DNA of 64,000 bases, taken from Cladopsammia gracilis. Lineage: Eukaryota > Cnidaria > Anthozoa > Scleractinia > Dendrophylliidae. Location of the stretch: the NCBI GenBank assembly GCA_022457155.1, contig JAJGOT010000352.1:593501-657500 (forward strand). Direction: 5' to 3'. A model generated the notes under the pieces. That model had not been told where the DNA came from. It ran no database searches and saw only the letters and a program-made list of their open reading frames with translations. This document shows positions 53,424 to 63,376 of the stretch, piece after piece (position 1 is the stretch's first letter; the number at the start of each line of letters is the position of its first letter). Made by a program: the position numbers and the translations under genes.

Positions 53424-53443
<20 letters not shown>
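53372..53443 (-). tRNA. tRNA-like (anticodon GGT, Thr-type), part of a SINE
   Basis: A 72-bp cloverleaf. The acceptor GGCTTCA pairs with TGAAGTC with one G-T. The D-arm GCTC..GAGC, anticodon loop CCGGTAT and T-arm TTCGAAC are all present. Position 33 is C instead of the universal T. The last pair of the anticodon stem is mismatched. No CCA-region evidence. Its inverted twin at 53579 shares flanking sequence, so both are probably tRNA-derived SINE heads rather than host tRNA genes. Confidence 0.5.
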
Positions 53444-53458
<15 letters not shown>

Positions 53459-53578
53459 AGGTCAATTGTAGGTTCGTATGTTCCCGTGAAAGGAGTGAGT
53501 ATGAAATGATATATATGAAATAAATCATATATGAACTGCGGAAATGAAATCAAATGAAGAATGATCCTCGCAGTCAGT

Positions 53579-53650
53579 GGCTTCATAGCTCAGTTGGTAG
53601 AGCATCGCACCGGTATCGCGAGGTCATGGGTTCGAACCCCGTTGAAGTCC
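53579..53650 (+). tRNA. tRNA-like (anticodon GGT, Thr-type), inverted twin
   Basis: Same 72-bp cloverleaf as at 53372, on the other strand. Downstream GTCCTGAATTTTTTTCAGGC-type sequence is also shared, giving arms of about 160-180 bp around a ~120-bp centre. The same C33 and stem mismatch occur, which argues for a common non-functional source. Confidence 0.5.
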
Positions 53651-53820
53651 TGAATTTTTTTCAGGCTTCTTTTCGCAATTGCTTAAATTGCGTTCACAAC
53701 TGCGAGGATCATTCTTCATTTAATAACAGTTGTGTTATGTTGTTAAAATTTCACAGTAACAAATAGAAGTCATTCACTGATTATAAAACAAAATACGAGG
53801 TTGATTATAAAATACGTTAT

Positions 53821-54639
53821 TATAGGAAATTAACGCTCCATGAAATTAACGCGAATCGTTAAAATTCGCGTTAATTTAAGTCGCGTTAATTTTGTTGAGC
53901 GTTAATTTCTGCGACGTTAATTAAAAGCAGCGTTAATTTCCGCACTCTTAATTTCCAATATTTTAACCCCAATTTTGGAATCTGTCCAGACATTCTTGAC
54001 ACCTAAAAAGCAATGACTACAAGCTTTCTTTCTTTTCGTTTACCCTTTATTTTAATCTTTCACAAAAGCTAAAGTGAAGGTTTACAATATTTCAAGTCAT
54101 CTTTATCGTTGTTGCTGTCAGAATACGAGACTTCCTCTGTTTTCTCTTTCAAAATCGCCAGACTTCTCGAATCGCTCCATTGGACAGCAACGACCATTGA
54201 TATTTCAAGGCCTTCTTGCTTCACTGAAATAACTCTTCCTGTAAATTTGGCTCCTTGTTCCAAAGCACACATAACGACACAGTTCTTTTGGTACGTGACC
54301 AACAACAACAGGCGCAAATGTTCCCCGCAAAGTCACCAATCCTGACACAGCAAAGCGAACATTGTTGTGTTCTCTTTTGAATGTTACCTTCTATTTGTAG
54401 ATATGGCTTCCAACAACTTAGCTTACTTACTTAGCTTTATAACAACTTATGTGAATTTTTTTTTGCATCCACCATCCACCAACTGTGTCTCAATCGCGTT
54501 AATTTCCTTTATTGTGAAATTCTACCTCCTCTTTCGCGTTAATTTTCTTTATTCGAAAGTCGTTTTCCCATAAATTCGCGTTAATTTAAGTCGCGTTAAT
54601 TTCCAATACCTTAATTTCATGGAGCGTTAATTTCCTATA
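53821..54639. mobile_element. TIR element with GCGTTAATTT subterminal repeats
   Basis: TATAGGAAATTAACGCTCCA is mirrored by TGGAGCGTTAATTTCCTATA. Multiple GCGTTAATTT words flank both ends (about 8 left, 6 right). The interior includes an 82-codon - strand frame (54069-54317) without a recognisable domain. Confidence 0.85.
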
Positions 54640-54837
54640 GTAAGGTATGTTAAGTTTCATATACTCGTTTACCAGACGTGAAACTCATTCTGGAGTTACA
54701 GATGAAACTGCCTTCGAGTTACGTGAGGCTGGGCTCCTTGTGGTTAGACATGTTCAGTGGCAAATGCAAACGTTTAGCGAAAGAAATTTATCCTCCGAAT
54801 TTACCAGCTGCTTTCACCTTTCCGAAATTCCCAGCTG

Positions 54838-55172
54838 ACCCCCCGTGGGGGGGGAACTCCCATATATACGCTATATAGGTATGTGCCGCCCGATAGGGTA
54901 GGGTTTTTGAGGTGCTCAGTCCTTAAATAGAGTATCCTTTTTGGTAGTTTTGGTATTGTGATCCTTAGATATTCCTTAGATAGGGTCACTAAACTGCAGT
55001 ATCCACCCCAACGCGCAAAACGAAAAAAATATGGTCTGTTAAAACTGAGCTTTAAAAAGAGTATCAAATCTCGATTTACTACCCTTAAATAGGGTCAGGG
55101 TTTGAGAACCTTGGCGGCACACACCTATCCTAAATTGTCGGGAGTATCCCCCCCCCCCCCCACCCCCCGGGA
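54838..55172. mobile_element. non-autonomous TIR element with C/G tracts
   Basis: GGGGGGGAACTCCCATATA and GGGAGTATCCCCCCC form the ends. Subterminal TAGGTATGTGCCGCC and GGCGGCACACACCTA are inverted. The repeated word CCTTAAATAGRGT occurs inside. The 88-codon - frame is a shadow. Confidence 0.75.
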
Positions 55173-55179
55173 GCTGACC

Positions 55180-56210
55180 TTAGTTCGTACCCAAAACGAC
55201 ATTTTGCATCCCTCGGGAAACAAAAGGAGTTAAATTTGGCGATGTTACAAAAGTTTGAGACGACATTTTACTTAAGAAAACTCTAGTTTTTAACATGACT
55301 ATAAGGCTTTTCGAACAGCTTTCCACGATCGAAACGATTCGTTATGTGCTCCGGGTTAAAGACGTGTACTTTTATTTATAACGGAATGACTTGGCTGACT
55401 TGGCATCGTCTTCTCTTTGTATAAACAGCCTGCCATGGACGTTTCTGGAAGTTAGCCCTCTTACTCGTGGTATTTTAAACGGCCGATTTGTTTGCTGGTG
55501 TTTGCCAGCTTATGTGGCAAACATTAATTATGTATATTCTAATCTGTATTACAATTCAAACTTTTTATATTTCTCTTACTCATTATATGTCCTGATAAAA
55601 GAAGTCCTTTGTAATTAGAATGATTCATTTCGATTCATAAGTTGAGTTGGAGAAGAAGCCAAAGGGTCCAGGTGATTAGAAAAGGTAAAGTGGTCTTTTC
55701 CCGTTTAAAGTCGAGTCCCTGTTCATCGTTCAGGTTCTAAGTACTGTCCCTGTTGTTTCAGGTTCTAATTGCAATTCCTTCAGTTTATACTGCATGTATA
55801 ACTACGATCATATTTTCTTTAATTCTTTTTCTCACAGTTTATATGAATTTATTGTCATATACACATTGTCAAAAAAGTGTAATTGTTTTGGAAATTCGTA
55901 AAGCAGAGTTACAATGCGTACGTTTGAGTTTGGAGAATTTGATCCTGATAAGTACCTTCATTTATGCAAAAATGTTTATTTTAACAGAGACAAGAAGATA
56001 TGAAGATATAAAGGGAGATCGAGCCACAGCAATTTTTTATCGATTTCTCAAAGACACAAGGCAACAACTTGAAAATTTAATCTGAACTTTTCAAGTTGCA
56101 ATCCATTTCTATCCTCACCATCAATCCGCCGCTAAAATCACACATCAATAGTTTCAGTGCATTAATATAGTAACTGTTAACAAAACTGGATCACTAATTT
56201 TAAATTAACT
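55180..56210. other. no gene recognised
   Basis: A + frame at 55753-56085 (110 codons) has two hydrophobic stretches and a C-terminal polar tail but no known motif or conserved flank. I cannot support it as a gene. Confidence 0.3.
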
Positions 56211-56214
56211 ATGG

Positions 56215-56386
56215 TACAAGCTTGTAGTATCACAAGCTTGTGATACTACAAGCTTGTAAAACTACAAGCTTGTGATACCACAAGCTTGTGATACCACAAG
56301 CTTATGATACCACAAGCTGCTTGTGATACCACAAGCTGCTTGTGATACCACAAGCTTGTGATACCACAAGCTTGTGACATAGTCTC
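56215..56386. repeat. 15-18-bp tandem repeat CACAAGCTTGTGATAC
   Basis: About 10 units, each with the self-complementary core ACAAGCTTGT. Two units have an expanded GCTGCTTGTG. The array can form many hairpins. Confidence 0.9.
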
Positions 56387-56722
56387 CTTAAGGTGTCCTT
56401 GTCATACAATTTTGGCTCATGAGATTTAGCAGTAAGGATGCCAACATATTTATGCTTAATCATCAGATGTCATTTTTCTGGTTGTTGTTGGTGTTGTTCG
56501 TCTACCGTTGAGAAAGATAACTACTGATGAAAATAACTTTAGATAGAATGGCAAACTCTCATATTACACAGTTTAAAATATCATAAAAAGATGGGATAAC
56601 AATAGGTCGTGCATAGAATCAAATTTGTCTATTTGTGAGTTCTTCTCTGACTAATAAGACCAATTTCTGCTTTGAAAAAAAAAAACGTTTAAATTCCGGA
56701 CACTGATGATCGATAGAGACAC

Positions 56723-56950
56723 ATGGTAGTGCGGAACGATCTTTTCTTGATGCTCTTCTTTCTTTGGTTGTTGAGTTGTGTTGTTGCTCAAAGTGATGTA
56801 TTCCTTCATGAGTACGACTTCGCCAAGCAGATCTGTCTGTTTCTAGTACTTCTTTTGGTAGAGGCCGTTGCTATGGCAACAGACCATCTAAAGAATGGCA
56901 AATTGATCAATTATTTAATATTTCGAGTTTCCCTTGGTGAATATTTTTAA
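56723..56950 (+). CDS. small frame with signal-peptide-like start
   Basis: 75 codons. Residues 4-22 (RNDLFLMLFFLWLLSCVVAQ) resemble a secretory signal, and a second hydrophobic stretch (ICLFLVLLLVEAVAMA) follows. No known domain. It lies ~560 bases upstream of the secreted PAN/fibrinogen-like gene and could be an exon or chance. Confidence 0.2.
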   Translation: MVVRNDLFLMLFFLWLLSCVVAQSDVFLHEYDFAKQICLFLVLLLVEAVAMATDHLKNGKLINYLIFRVSLGEYF

Positions 56951-57158
56951 TACTTTTCTATCTTACGGGAAGGGTTAAAGCCAACGTTTTGGAAGGGAAA
57001 ATATATGGTCGTTTAGACGGTTTCCCCAATATCACGGAATTTCGTATATTTAATAATTTAACTTAATTGCTCTGACAATAAAAGAGTATGTGGAAGGTAG
57101 TGTTAGTATCTCAAAATGCTCGAAGTTTTAGAAAAAATTCACCGAAGAAACGTGAGAA

Positions 57159-57386
57159 ATGCTACGGTTAATTTTCCTTATTTTTGCTTTGCTGACGTCA
57201 TTAAATTACGGAAAAACCTTCATTTTAGTGCAAGCACGAGCAAAATTACTAAAGCCCGCATCATCAGCGCGCATGCGGTTAAAAAACTATAGAATCAGGG
57301 ATCCCTTTAATAATGTGATGTTTTCCGCCAAATTGCACCCTGTGCATTATCTAGATGACGTTTTTCTGTATTTAACGAAATCATAG
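57159..57386 (+). CDS. small frame with signal-peptide-like start
   Basis: 75 codons starting MLRLIFLIFALLTSLNYG, a plausible signal peptide, then a basic region without cysteines or a known motif. Directly upstream of the gene at 57511. Weakly supported. Confidence 0.2.
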   Translation: MLRLIFLIFALLTSLNYGKTFILVQARAKLLKPASSARMRLKNYRIRDPFNNVMFSAKLHPVHYLDDVFLYLTKS

Positions 57387-57510
57387 TAAGTGCGTCTTAT
57401 TCAATCTATAAACCTGCAGCTGAATTATAAAATATTTTACAAATGTGTTTATCTTATTCACATTCAGTTTGATTTTTAAACCAGAAATCCAGTGACGTTG
57501 CTCCAATAAG

Positions 57511-58806
57511 ATGGAAAGGTTCTCTTGTGCCCTGCTTCTCTTCTTAATCCACCCCGCAGCAGTTTCTACAGATCAGCCTCACAATGGTGCATGTCAGGAC
57601 AACAGAGATGAATTTGGTTTTGCTTTAGTTGGGCATGACTACAAAAACATTCACGCTGACAATTTTGGTCGTTGCTTCCTCGAGTGCAGTATGGATGAAA
57701 GGTGCCAAAGTGCGACTTTTCTCTGGAACACTAAAGAATGTAAAATGAAGAACGAGACAAAGAAGTCAAGACCAGCGGATTTTGTAGAAAATCCAGCTGC
57801 TACTTATATGGAAAATTCTTTCCGAGGTATGACGAATCACATTTGAGATAACTAAGTGACGTCATGTATGTCTACAGAGTGCATCTCTTATTCATAGGTC
57901 TGATTTTTGTTTTTTTTTTTTGTGGGTTCCTAATTTCATTTTAATTCTTTGGTCACTGTTTCTTGTAGCCAAGAAAGGTTCAAAAGCCTCGGTCCCAGGC
58001 CTTTCCTGCAAAGACATTTTGATAAGCGCTGACGATCAGGGGGATGGTGAGTACTGGATTGACCCAACAGCCTCAGGGGACCCCTTCACAGTGTTTTGTG
58101 ACATGACTACTGATGGAGGTAAGTCGTTTCTGGAAAAATACTGAAAATATATTTTTTTTATCTCAGTGACAATGAATTTGCGAACGAGAATTGAATTACC
58201 CCGATTGGCTGAGTTTCGTGTTTTTTATTCGATGTTTTACGCTGATATATCGCTCTTGCAGGTGGTTGGCTTCTTATCGGTCGCTTTATTATGGAAACCT
58301 TGGACTCTTTCCTGGAAGAAAACCTCACATCGGATTCTTACAGAATGATCCTTCCTAAGTACAATTCCAACAAGCAGTACTTGCTACGAGATGGTTTCAC
58401 TCAGTTGAAACAAGACATGGGCTTCAATCAGATACGGTTTTATTGTTTTAAGAAGACAACAGGTCGAGTGTTTCACATTATGACCAACAACGATGCCAAG
58501 GGAAAAGACGTGGTAACGTTCTTTACCACTTCTGACACCATGCCTGAAGCTTGTGACTCATTTACGCGCCTTCCAGATGACAACTCATCTCTGGCCACAA
58601 ACTGCCACAAATGGGGCTATCCAAAAAAAAATCGATGGGGACATGCAACTTACCTTCACGATGCGCGACTCTTTGGCAGACCTGTTAGCTGGCAATGGAC
58701 AAACCTGAAATTTCGTTTTAGTGGTGACCGTGCAATTCACTTTAATTGCGACGACGACTCAGGTGATTTGTCGCTTGATGATACATGGCAGGTTTTTGTT
58801 CGATAG
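57511..58806 (+). CDS. secreted PAN + fibrinogen-like protein, similar to coral USOMP5
   Basis: Three exons: 57511-57826, 57969-58118, 58262-58806. Both introns are GT-AG and phase 1. The sum is 1,011 nt, 336 residues plus stop. Residues 1-20 are a signal peptide (MERFSCALLLFLIHPAAVST). Residues 28-77 carry five cysteines of a PAN/apple domain (C28, C55, C59, C65, C77). Exon 2 holds SCKDIL...GEYWIDP...FCDMTTDGG, the start of a fibrinogen-like region. Exon 3 continues GGWLLIGRF and ends RAIHFNCDDDSGDLSLDDTW. Phase-1 introns at domain borders fit a modular extracellular protein. It matches the layout of coral proteins annotated as uncharacterized skeletal organic matrix protein 5, so a matrix or adhesive role is an inference. 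The gene looks intact. Confidence 0.8.
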
Positions 58807-59654
58807 GGGAATATTAGTTTAACGCTTTACCGCGGTGGGATCTCCGCTCTGCAGAGGCTCACAAGGGGGAGCAAGTTACTCCATGATAAGCGTCACAAAG
58901 TGTCCTCATCTATAAAAGTTTATTATGACACGTATAATTCTTTTACATATTAAGTTATATATAAAAAAGAAATAACTCTGTCTAATCTGATGTATTTGTT
59001 AAACAATACTTGCGTGCAATCCTGGACATACGCGAATATGGACGCAACACTTATGGACGCCACACTTAGTGGCAAACCGTCGCATGATTGGTGAGAGTGC
59101 AGAAACTTGTATTCAGTTAGAAACTCGACAAATACATAGGAGGTTAAAAAAAAGGCCGGAAATCGAGTCTTATGAATAAAACAAATTTTAGTTCAGGTTA
59201 TCCGAATTAATATCAGCCAAGGGATCTTTCTTGAGGGTACTGCCTACACAGGTATGCAGAGATTTTAAACTTTGATAATCAATAATTGCAATATACAGCA
59301 TTACTACTATACATAAAACAAATTGAAGAATTGAGTGCTAAATTTTACTAATCATATGATTGTACATACACCGTATGGCATAACATTTTGGGGTTGAAAT
59401 TTTTTTAGCATTGAAGTCAAAGATATCAGTATACCTCACTATATTGACACGGTTAAATTGAATACCAGTCTGCAAGTATCAATTCCAAACTCCAGGTTTT
59501 TTCAAGTTTTACAGTTTTTTGTTATTAGTACACACTATTGACAATGAAAGAAAAAATAGGTTAAAATATAGGTAATACGTTCAGTACATAAGAAGGGAAG
59601 AGGATACAAATTTTTAGAGAAACAATGCAAATATGTGCACAGTGAGTAGACCAA
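58807..59654. other. no gene recognised
   Basis: AT-rich 3' region of the secreted-protein gene with no convincing frame. Confidence 0.4.
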
Positions 59655-59969
59655 AGTAGCTGAGTTACGCTTTCCACTGGTTACTGCCACGTGTAGGCTA
59701 ATTGTCGGCTAATTAAATAAATAAATTAAATACTTAACTGCAAGTATTAGTTCTCAGCAAAATAAATAATTACAAAGAAAGAGATGCGTCCTGCATAATG
59801 CTAGAATTAGCAATGTCGATAAGTGTCATGTGTGGTGTCAAAGATGGTTATTTGTAACCTCGGTAATGAAAAGGAGAAGATGTAGTATTCATCGTGTCAC
59901 GATCGAGCGTGGATTGCTGATCCTAGTAGTCCGCTTGGTGCGTGCCATATATGAACCTAGTATAATTTT
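59655..59969 (+). other. array upstream-flank relic
   Basis: 59655-59785 matches 37365-37490 of relic F (CACTGCCACGTG, AGTTCTCAGCAAAATAAAT). From ~59790 to 59969 no match was noticed. Confidence 0.6.
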
Positions 59970-60590
59970 ACTCCACTCATTGGAGTCGTCGTGAAAGTAA
60001 TCTCTCGAATCTGTGTTCAGCGGTTATATCACATTACGCATCCGGGGTATTCATATGTCTCATTGCTGCCGTTGCATTAGGGACTGCGATCATGTTTCGG
60101 GTCGTTTTGCAAGCACAACTTGACAGTCTACAATCCATCGCTATTCTAGGAATAATCCACGACGTTGCTGCACTCATAGAACGAAGCACAATGGTTTTGA
60201 TTGATCACATTTGTTATCGGCTGTGGAAAAGAAAATCCGCTCCTTGGGGAAGTTTTCGTACTCCTCGTCGTGAGAGACTAATGGCTGATATCGCTATCAT
60301 GAGCATGATGTCTGAATCAACTGCTATAGTGTCTGTTAATGGATTTATATACATGTATCAATTTATTTGCCTGCAAGACAGGTCCATTTTTCAGCTACTG
60401 CACACGTTTGCCATCTATACTTCAGTTCCACTTGTAATTGAGTGGTTCTTCACCAGTGTGTCTCTAGCGATCGAGACTCGTCATCAGAGACGTCATCAGA
60501 ATATGGCTGTCATGGCTGTTTGGCGAAGACGATGGAAAAGACACATTTTGGTGGCGATTGTAAATGTAGTGCCTTAGCTATATATAGAAT
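59970..60590 (+). pseudogene. membrane-protein array copy H, C-terminal half only
   Basis: Homology to copy G begins at about 50223 (TCCACTCATTGGAGT) and runs to the last exon-like residues. In the frame from PLIGVVVKVISRI an in-frame TAG follows LPLH (near 60077). After a frame change the ATG at 60092 opens 161 codons with an extra Val (FRVVLQ). There is also a 12-bp duplication giving RHQRRHQ. A one-base deletion in VVP|L causes a premature TAG at 60575. The N-terminal half is absent. A clear pseudogene. Confidence 0.88.
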
Positions 60591-60990
60591 TTTCCGAATC
60601 GCGACAAATTCGGCCTCAAGTTGTATGCTGTGTATAAAAGCAACGTTCACCTCGATGGGAGAAATACAGGACTGGCTTATACACCAATAAGACCAAATGA
60701 CGGAAAATGTTTGTCATGCGCATGCGTATGAAACATTTGTCTTATATTTCAATGTACCATAAGGAAAGAAGCAATTTATATTTAAATACTTTAAACAAGA
60801 TAACTCCTTTCATTTAGTCATCCTACCTGCAAACCACGTTACTATTGAATGTTTTATAAATGAAGGCTGTACCACAACGAAGCCAGTCATTCTTGTGAAA
60901 ACAATGTATACCTGACGTGAACATTACTAACGTGAGTAGGGTTGTAGGAGACGCTGTCGTGACACTTCAGTAAGGAAATTGCTAGATTCC
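60591..60990. other. no gene recognised
   Basis: No convincing frame. Confidence 0.4.
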
Positions 60991-61762
60991 ATAGCTCAGA
61001 AGGAGGTCGGACACCTTATTGAGACTTATATAACGGAGTAACTGATTAGCTTTCAGTTAAGGTTAGGGTTAGCAGTTTATATAGTTAAATTTAGAACTAA
61101 GCAACCCGAGAAGCTAGGTGGTACAGTGGTACGGTAGGCTATGTAAGCCTAAGCCTAGCTGAGGTCACAGGTTCAATCCTGAGTGGGGATTTTAGATTTT
61201 CTTTTTTACACTTAAAAATTTATTGAAAATAAAATTCTAAGTGTCGACATTACGTTATATAATTACTCACGCGCATAGCGGCATGAGTCAAGGTTTCGGT
61301 AAGGTTTCCTTGTTTCCTTTTTTAGTTTTCGTCCCGCTTTTTGTAGTCACAAGTTTCCCGTATCCCGCGGGAGGACTTTCACTGGTCTGATTGGTTGACA
61401 TGCGACCTCGTGATTTTCGTTTTCAAATAGCCGAGTCAAGCCACACCGGAAAAGAAATTACATTTTTCGATGGGAATTTATGTTGATATCAATTTGTGAT
61501 TGAATTGTTCTTTGTGTTGTCGCTAGTTTTAGAGAAATGCTTATAAAACGTGTTTAAATTCGGTTGTAAATTCAGTCGTAATAAATTATATCTGATGACA
61601 TGTAAACAAAACAAGACTTACATGTCACGCAAAATTCGTTGAGAGGGAAGGGGTGCGTGACCCAGTTAAAATAAACCATAAAACGTTCTTATGCAAGCGC
61701 ATGAGTACAGGCTACCAGCTAGCCTCTTGTTCTCAATAAGTGTTCGTCCTCCTTCTGAGCTA
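60991..61762. mobile_element. TIR element carrying a tRNA-like sequence
   Basis: ATAGCTCAGAAGGAGGTCGG and its mirror CGTCCTCCTTCTGAGCTAT bound ~770 bp. The interior contains a tRNA-like module at 61112-61190. No transposase frame. Confidence 0.65.
61112..61190 (+). other. tRNA-like module
   Basis: A-box-like GGTGGTACAGTGGTAC, a stem around ATGTAAG, B-box GGTTCAATCC and a following T-rich tract. The acceptor ends do not pair well. Probably a tRNA-derived relic. Confidence 0.4.
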
Positions 61763-61837
61763 TAGAAAGTAGACTCTACCCTTCAGTAACGATGTTTTGC
61801 CGGAAGTGAGAGTAGCCGGACGTCACTAAACCGGAAG

Positions 61838-61957
61838 TGTAAAGGGCAAACCTATGAACCCGAAATGAACAATTTAAAATATGCGCGCATAAATTCAAGT
61901 GTAAAGGGCAAACCTATGAACCGGAAATGAACAATTTAAAATATGCGCGCATAAATT
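61838..61957. repeat. 60-bp tandem duplication
   Basis: GTGTAAAGGGCAAACCTATG...GCGCGCATAAATT occurs twice in direct succession with one or two differences, indicating a recent duplication. Confidence 0.9.
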
Positions 61958-63229
61958 TGCATGCAAAATCGTGACACAAAAAATAATTGCGTTCGAGGAA
62001 CGAGAACGCAACTCCTAATTTGTGTTCGGAGTTCTGTGTATTATTGGGTGTCCTGTGCAACTGATAAGGGAAGTTTTTTCGAGATTGCTTTGGTTCGTCG
62101 ACACACATTTGCCTCGCTTTGAGGTGCTTGCTTACGTTTTGCCTCACTGACGAACTAACTCACGTGGCGAGTTCATTCATCTCATCCTTCAAAAGATTGC
62201 TGAGGGTCATTCATCTCATCCTTGCTCACATTCTGTATTTCCATGTGCTTTTCGTGCGTCCTTCTGCTTTCGAAGCTTTTTTGCAGTTTTCACCGAACTA
62301 CACGCTCACAACACGCTTAGTGTGTCCTAAAACATATAAAATATGCTAATCAGTGAGAATCAAATCATGGCGATGATTCGGCTGACACGAACGAGACAAA
62401 CAAACGAGAATTGAGCAAGAACAAAGGGAGACATATGTACCGCCGTGACATTCGGATGGCTTGACTGAGCTTGAATCGGACCATATTCAAGCCATCCCGT
62501 TCGAAAATTTATGGCCGGACACGAGCGAGATTCAAGCCAGAAAACGAGCAAGAATCAAGCGACGAATGTTTTTCTCACTTTGATGGAGATTATGCGGATG
62601 GATCGATGGAACGCTCGAGAAACCAAACGCGGCTTATTTATTCCCGGAAACACTCCAAACTTTCTGTGATTTTTTTAGCGCGGTGGAAAACTTGGAAATG
62701 AAGGCTGAGAGTTTAATCTTAATTTGGCGAGCGAAACTACAAAGAAAACGGAGAATTTGTATAAGCGCATAGTCTGTTTATATAAATACTTGCGAATTTC
62801 GCTTTCGCCAGCGTGATTACCGTTTTGACATATGCAAATTTGGTGCACTTTTTCCACTTTCCCCAAGCACTTTTCTTTACCGACAACTACAACAAACTTC
62901 AAAGGATTTACAAGTAATTTGTTTTTCTGCTACCAAAGTTTCCCTACCGTCTTCATACACAGAGTAAATACAGGTTTCACTGTACACAATAACCCTTAAT
63001 TTGACAATATGCCATAGACATATTCATCTATCCCAATAACCAAAATTTCAACCGCCGAACGCACTACCCTAATCTCCGATTACTCCTAGTTATAATAATA
63101 AAAACGAAGGCCATTTTATAACTCATGCCGCTACGCGCATGAGTAATGAGTAAAAAAAAAAACAAATGAACGTAACACAATCCTTTCTCGCACAAACCTG
63201 TCAAGTCCCTTTGATAAACAGATGCGGAA
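61958..63229. other. no gene recognised
   Basis: Several frames of 60-80 codons without motifs. 63120-63145 (CTCATGCCGCTACGCGCATG) is the inverse of 61264-61285, a short dispersed repeat. Confidence 0.4.
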
Positions 63230-63279
63230 ACTGCTTATACGGGTATACAAATTCATTCCGGTCTGTAAGAAGCTAAAAA

Positions 63280-63376
63280 TAGAGCTTTTAATATACCAAG
63301 AACGGAACGTGTTATTGAAAGCCATAGCTTAATTAGACGAAATACCCAACTCTATACTTGAAGTTGACTCTTTAGA
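63280..63376 (+). promoter_or_regulatory. conserved proximal 5' block of array copy I
   Basis: TTAATATACCAAGAACGGAA, TTGAAAGCCATAG and AAGTTGACTCTTTAGA match the last ~100 bases upstream of the other copies. The more distal half of the block seen in copies C and E is missing. Confidence 0.5.

Larger units (their letters stand above)
53280..53720. mobile_element. pair of tRNA-derived SINEs in inverted orientation
   Basis: GAAGAATGATCCTCGCAGTT.. (53305-53330) and its complement (53700-53720) mark the outer ends. The words ATGAAATGATATATATGAAA and AATCATATATGAACTGCGG recur as direct repeats at ~53250-53295 and ~53501-53540, possibly target or linker duplications. Confidence 0.65.

Noticed and set aside
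53274..53766. Frames containing WLHSSVGRASHRYREVMG on both strands
   Set aside because: This peptide is the translation of the tRNA-like SINE head, a common false gene call.
29730..55160. Poly-C/poly-G tracts (29735, 30145, 35660, 38647, 52525, 55150) as functional elements
   Set aside because: Most lie inside MITEs or at their ends and may partly reflect assembly or sequencing behaviour. No evidence of function.
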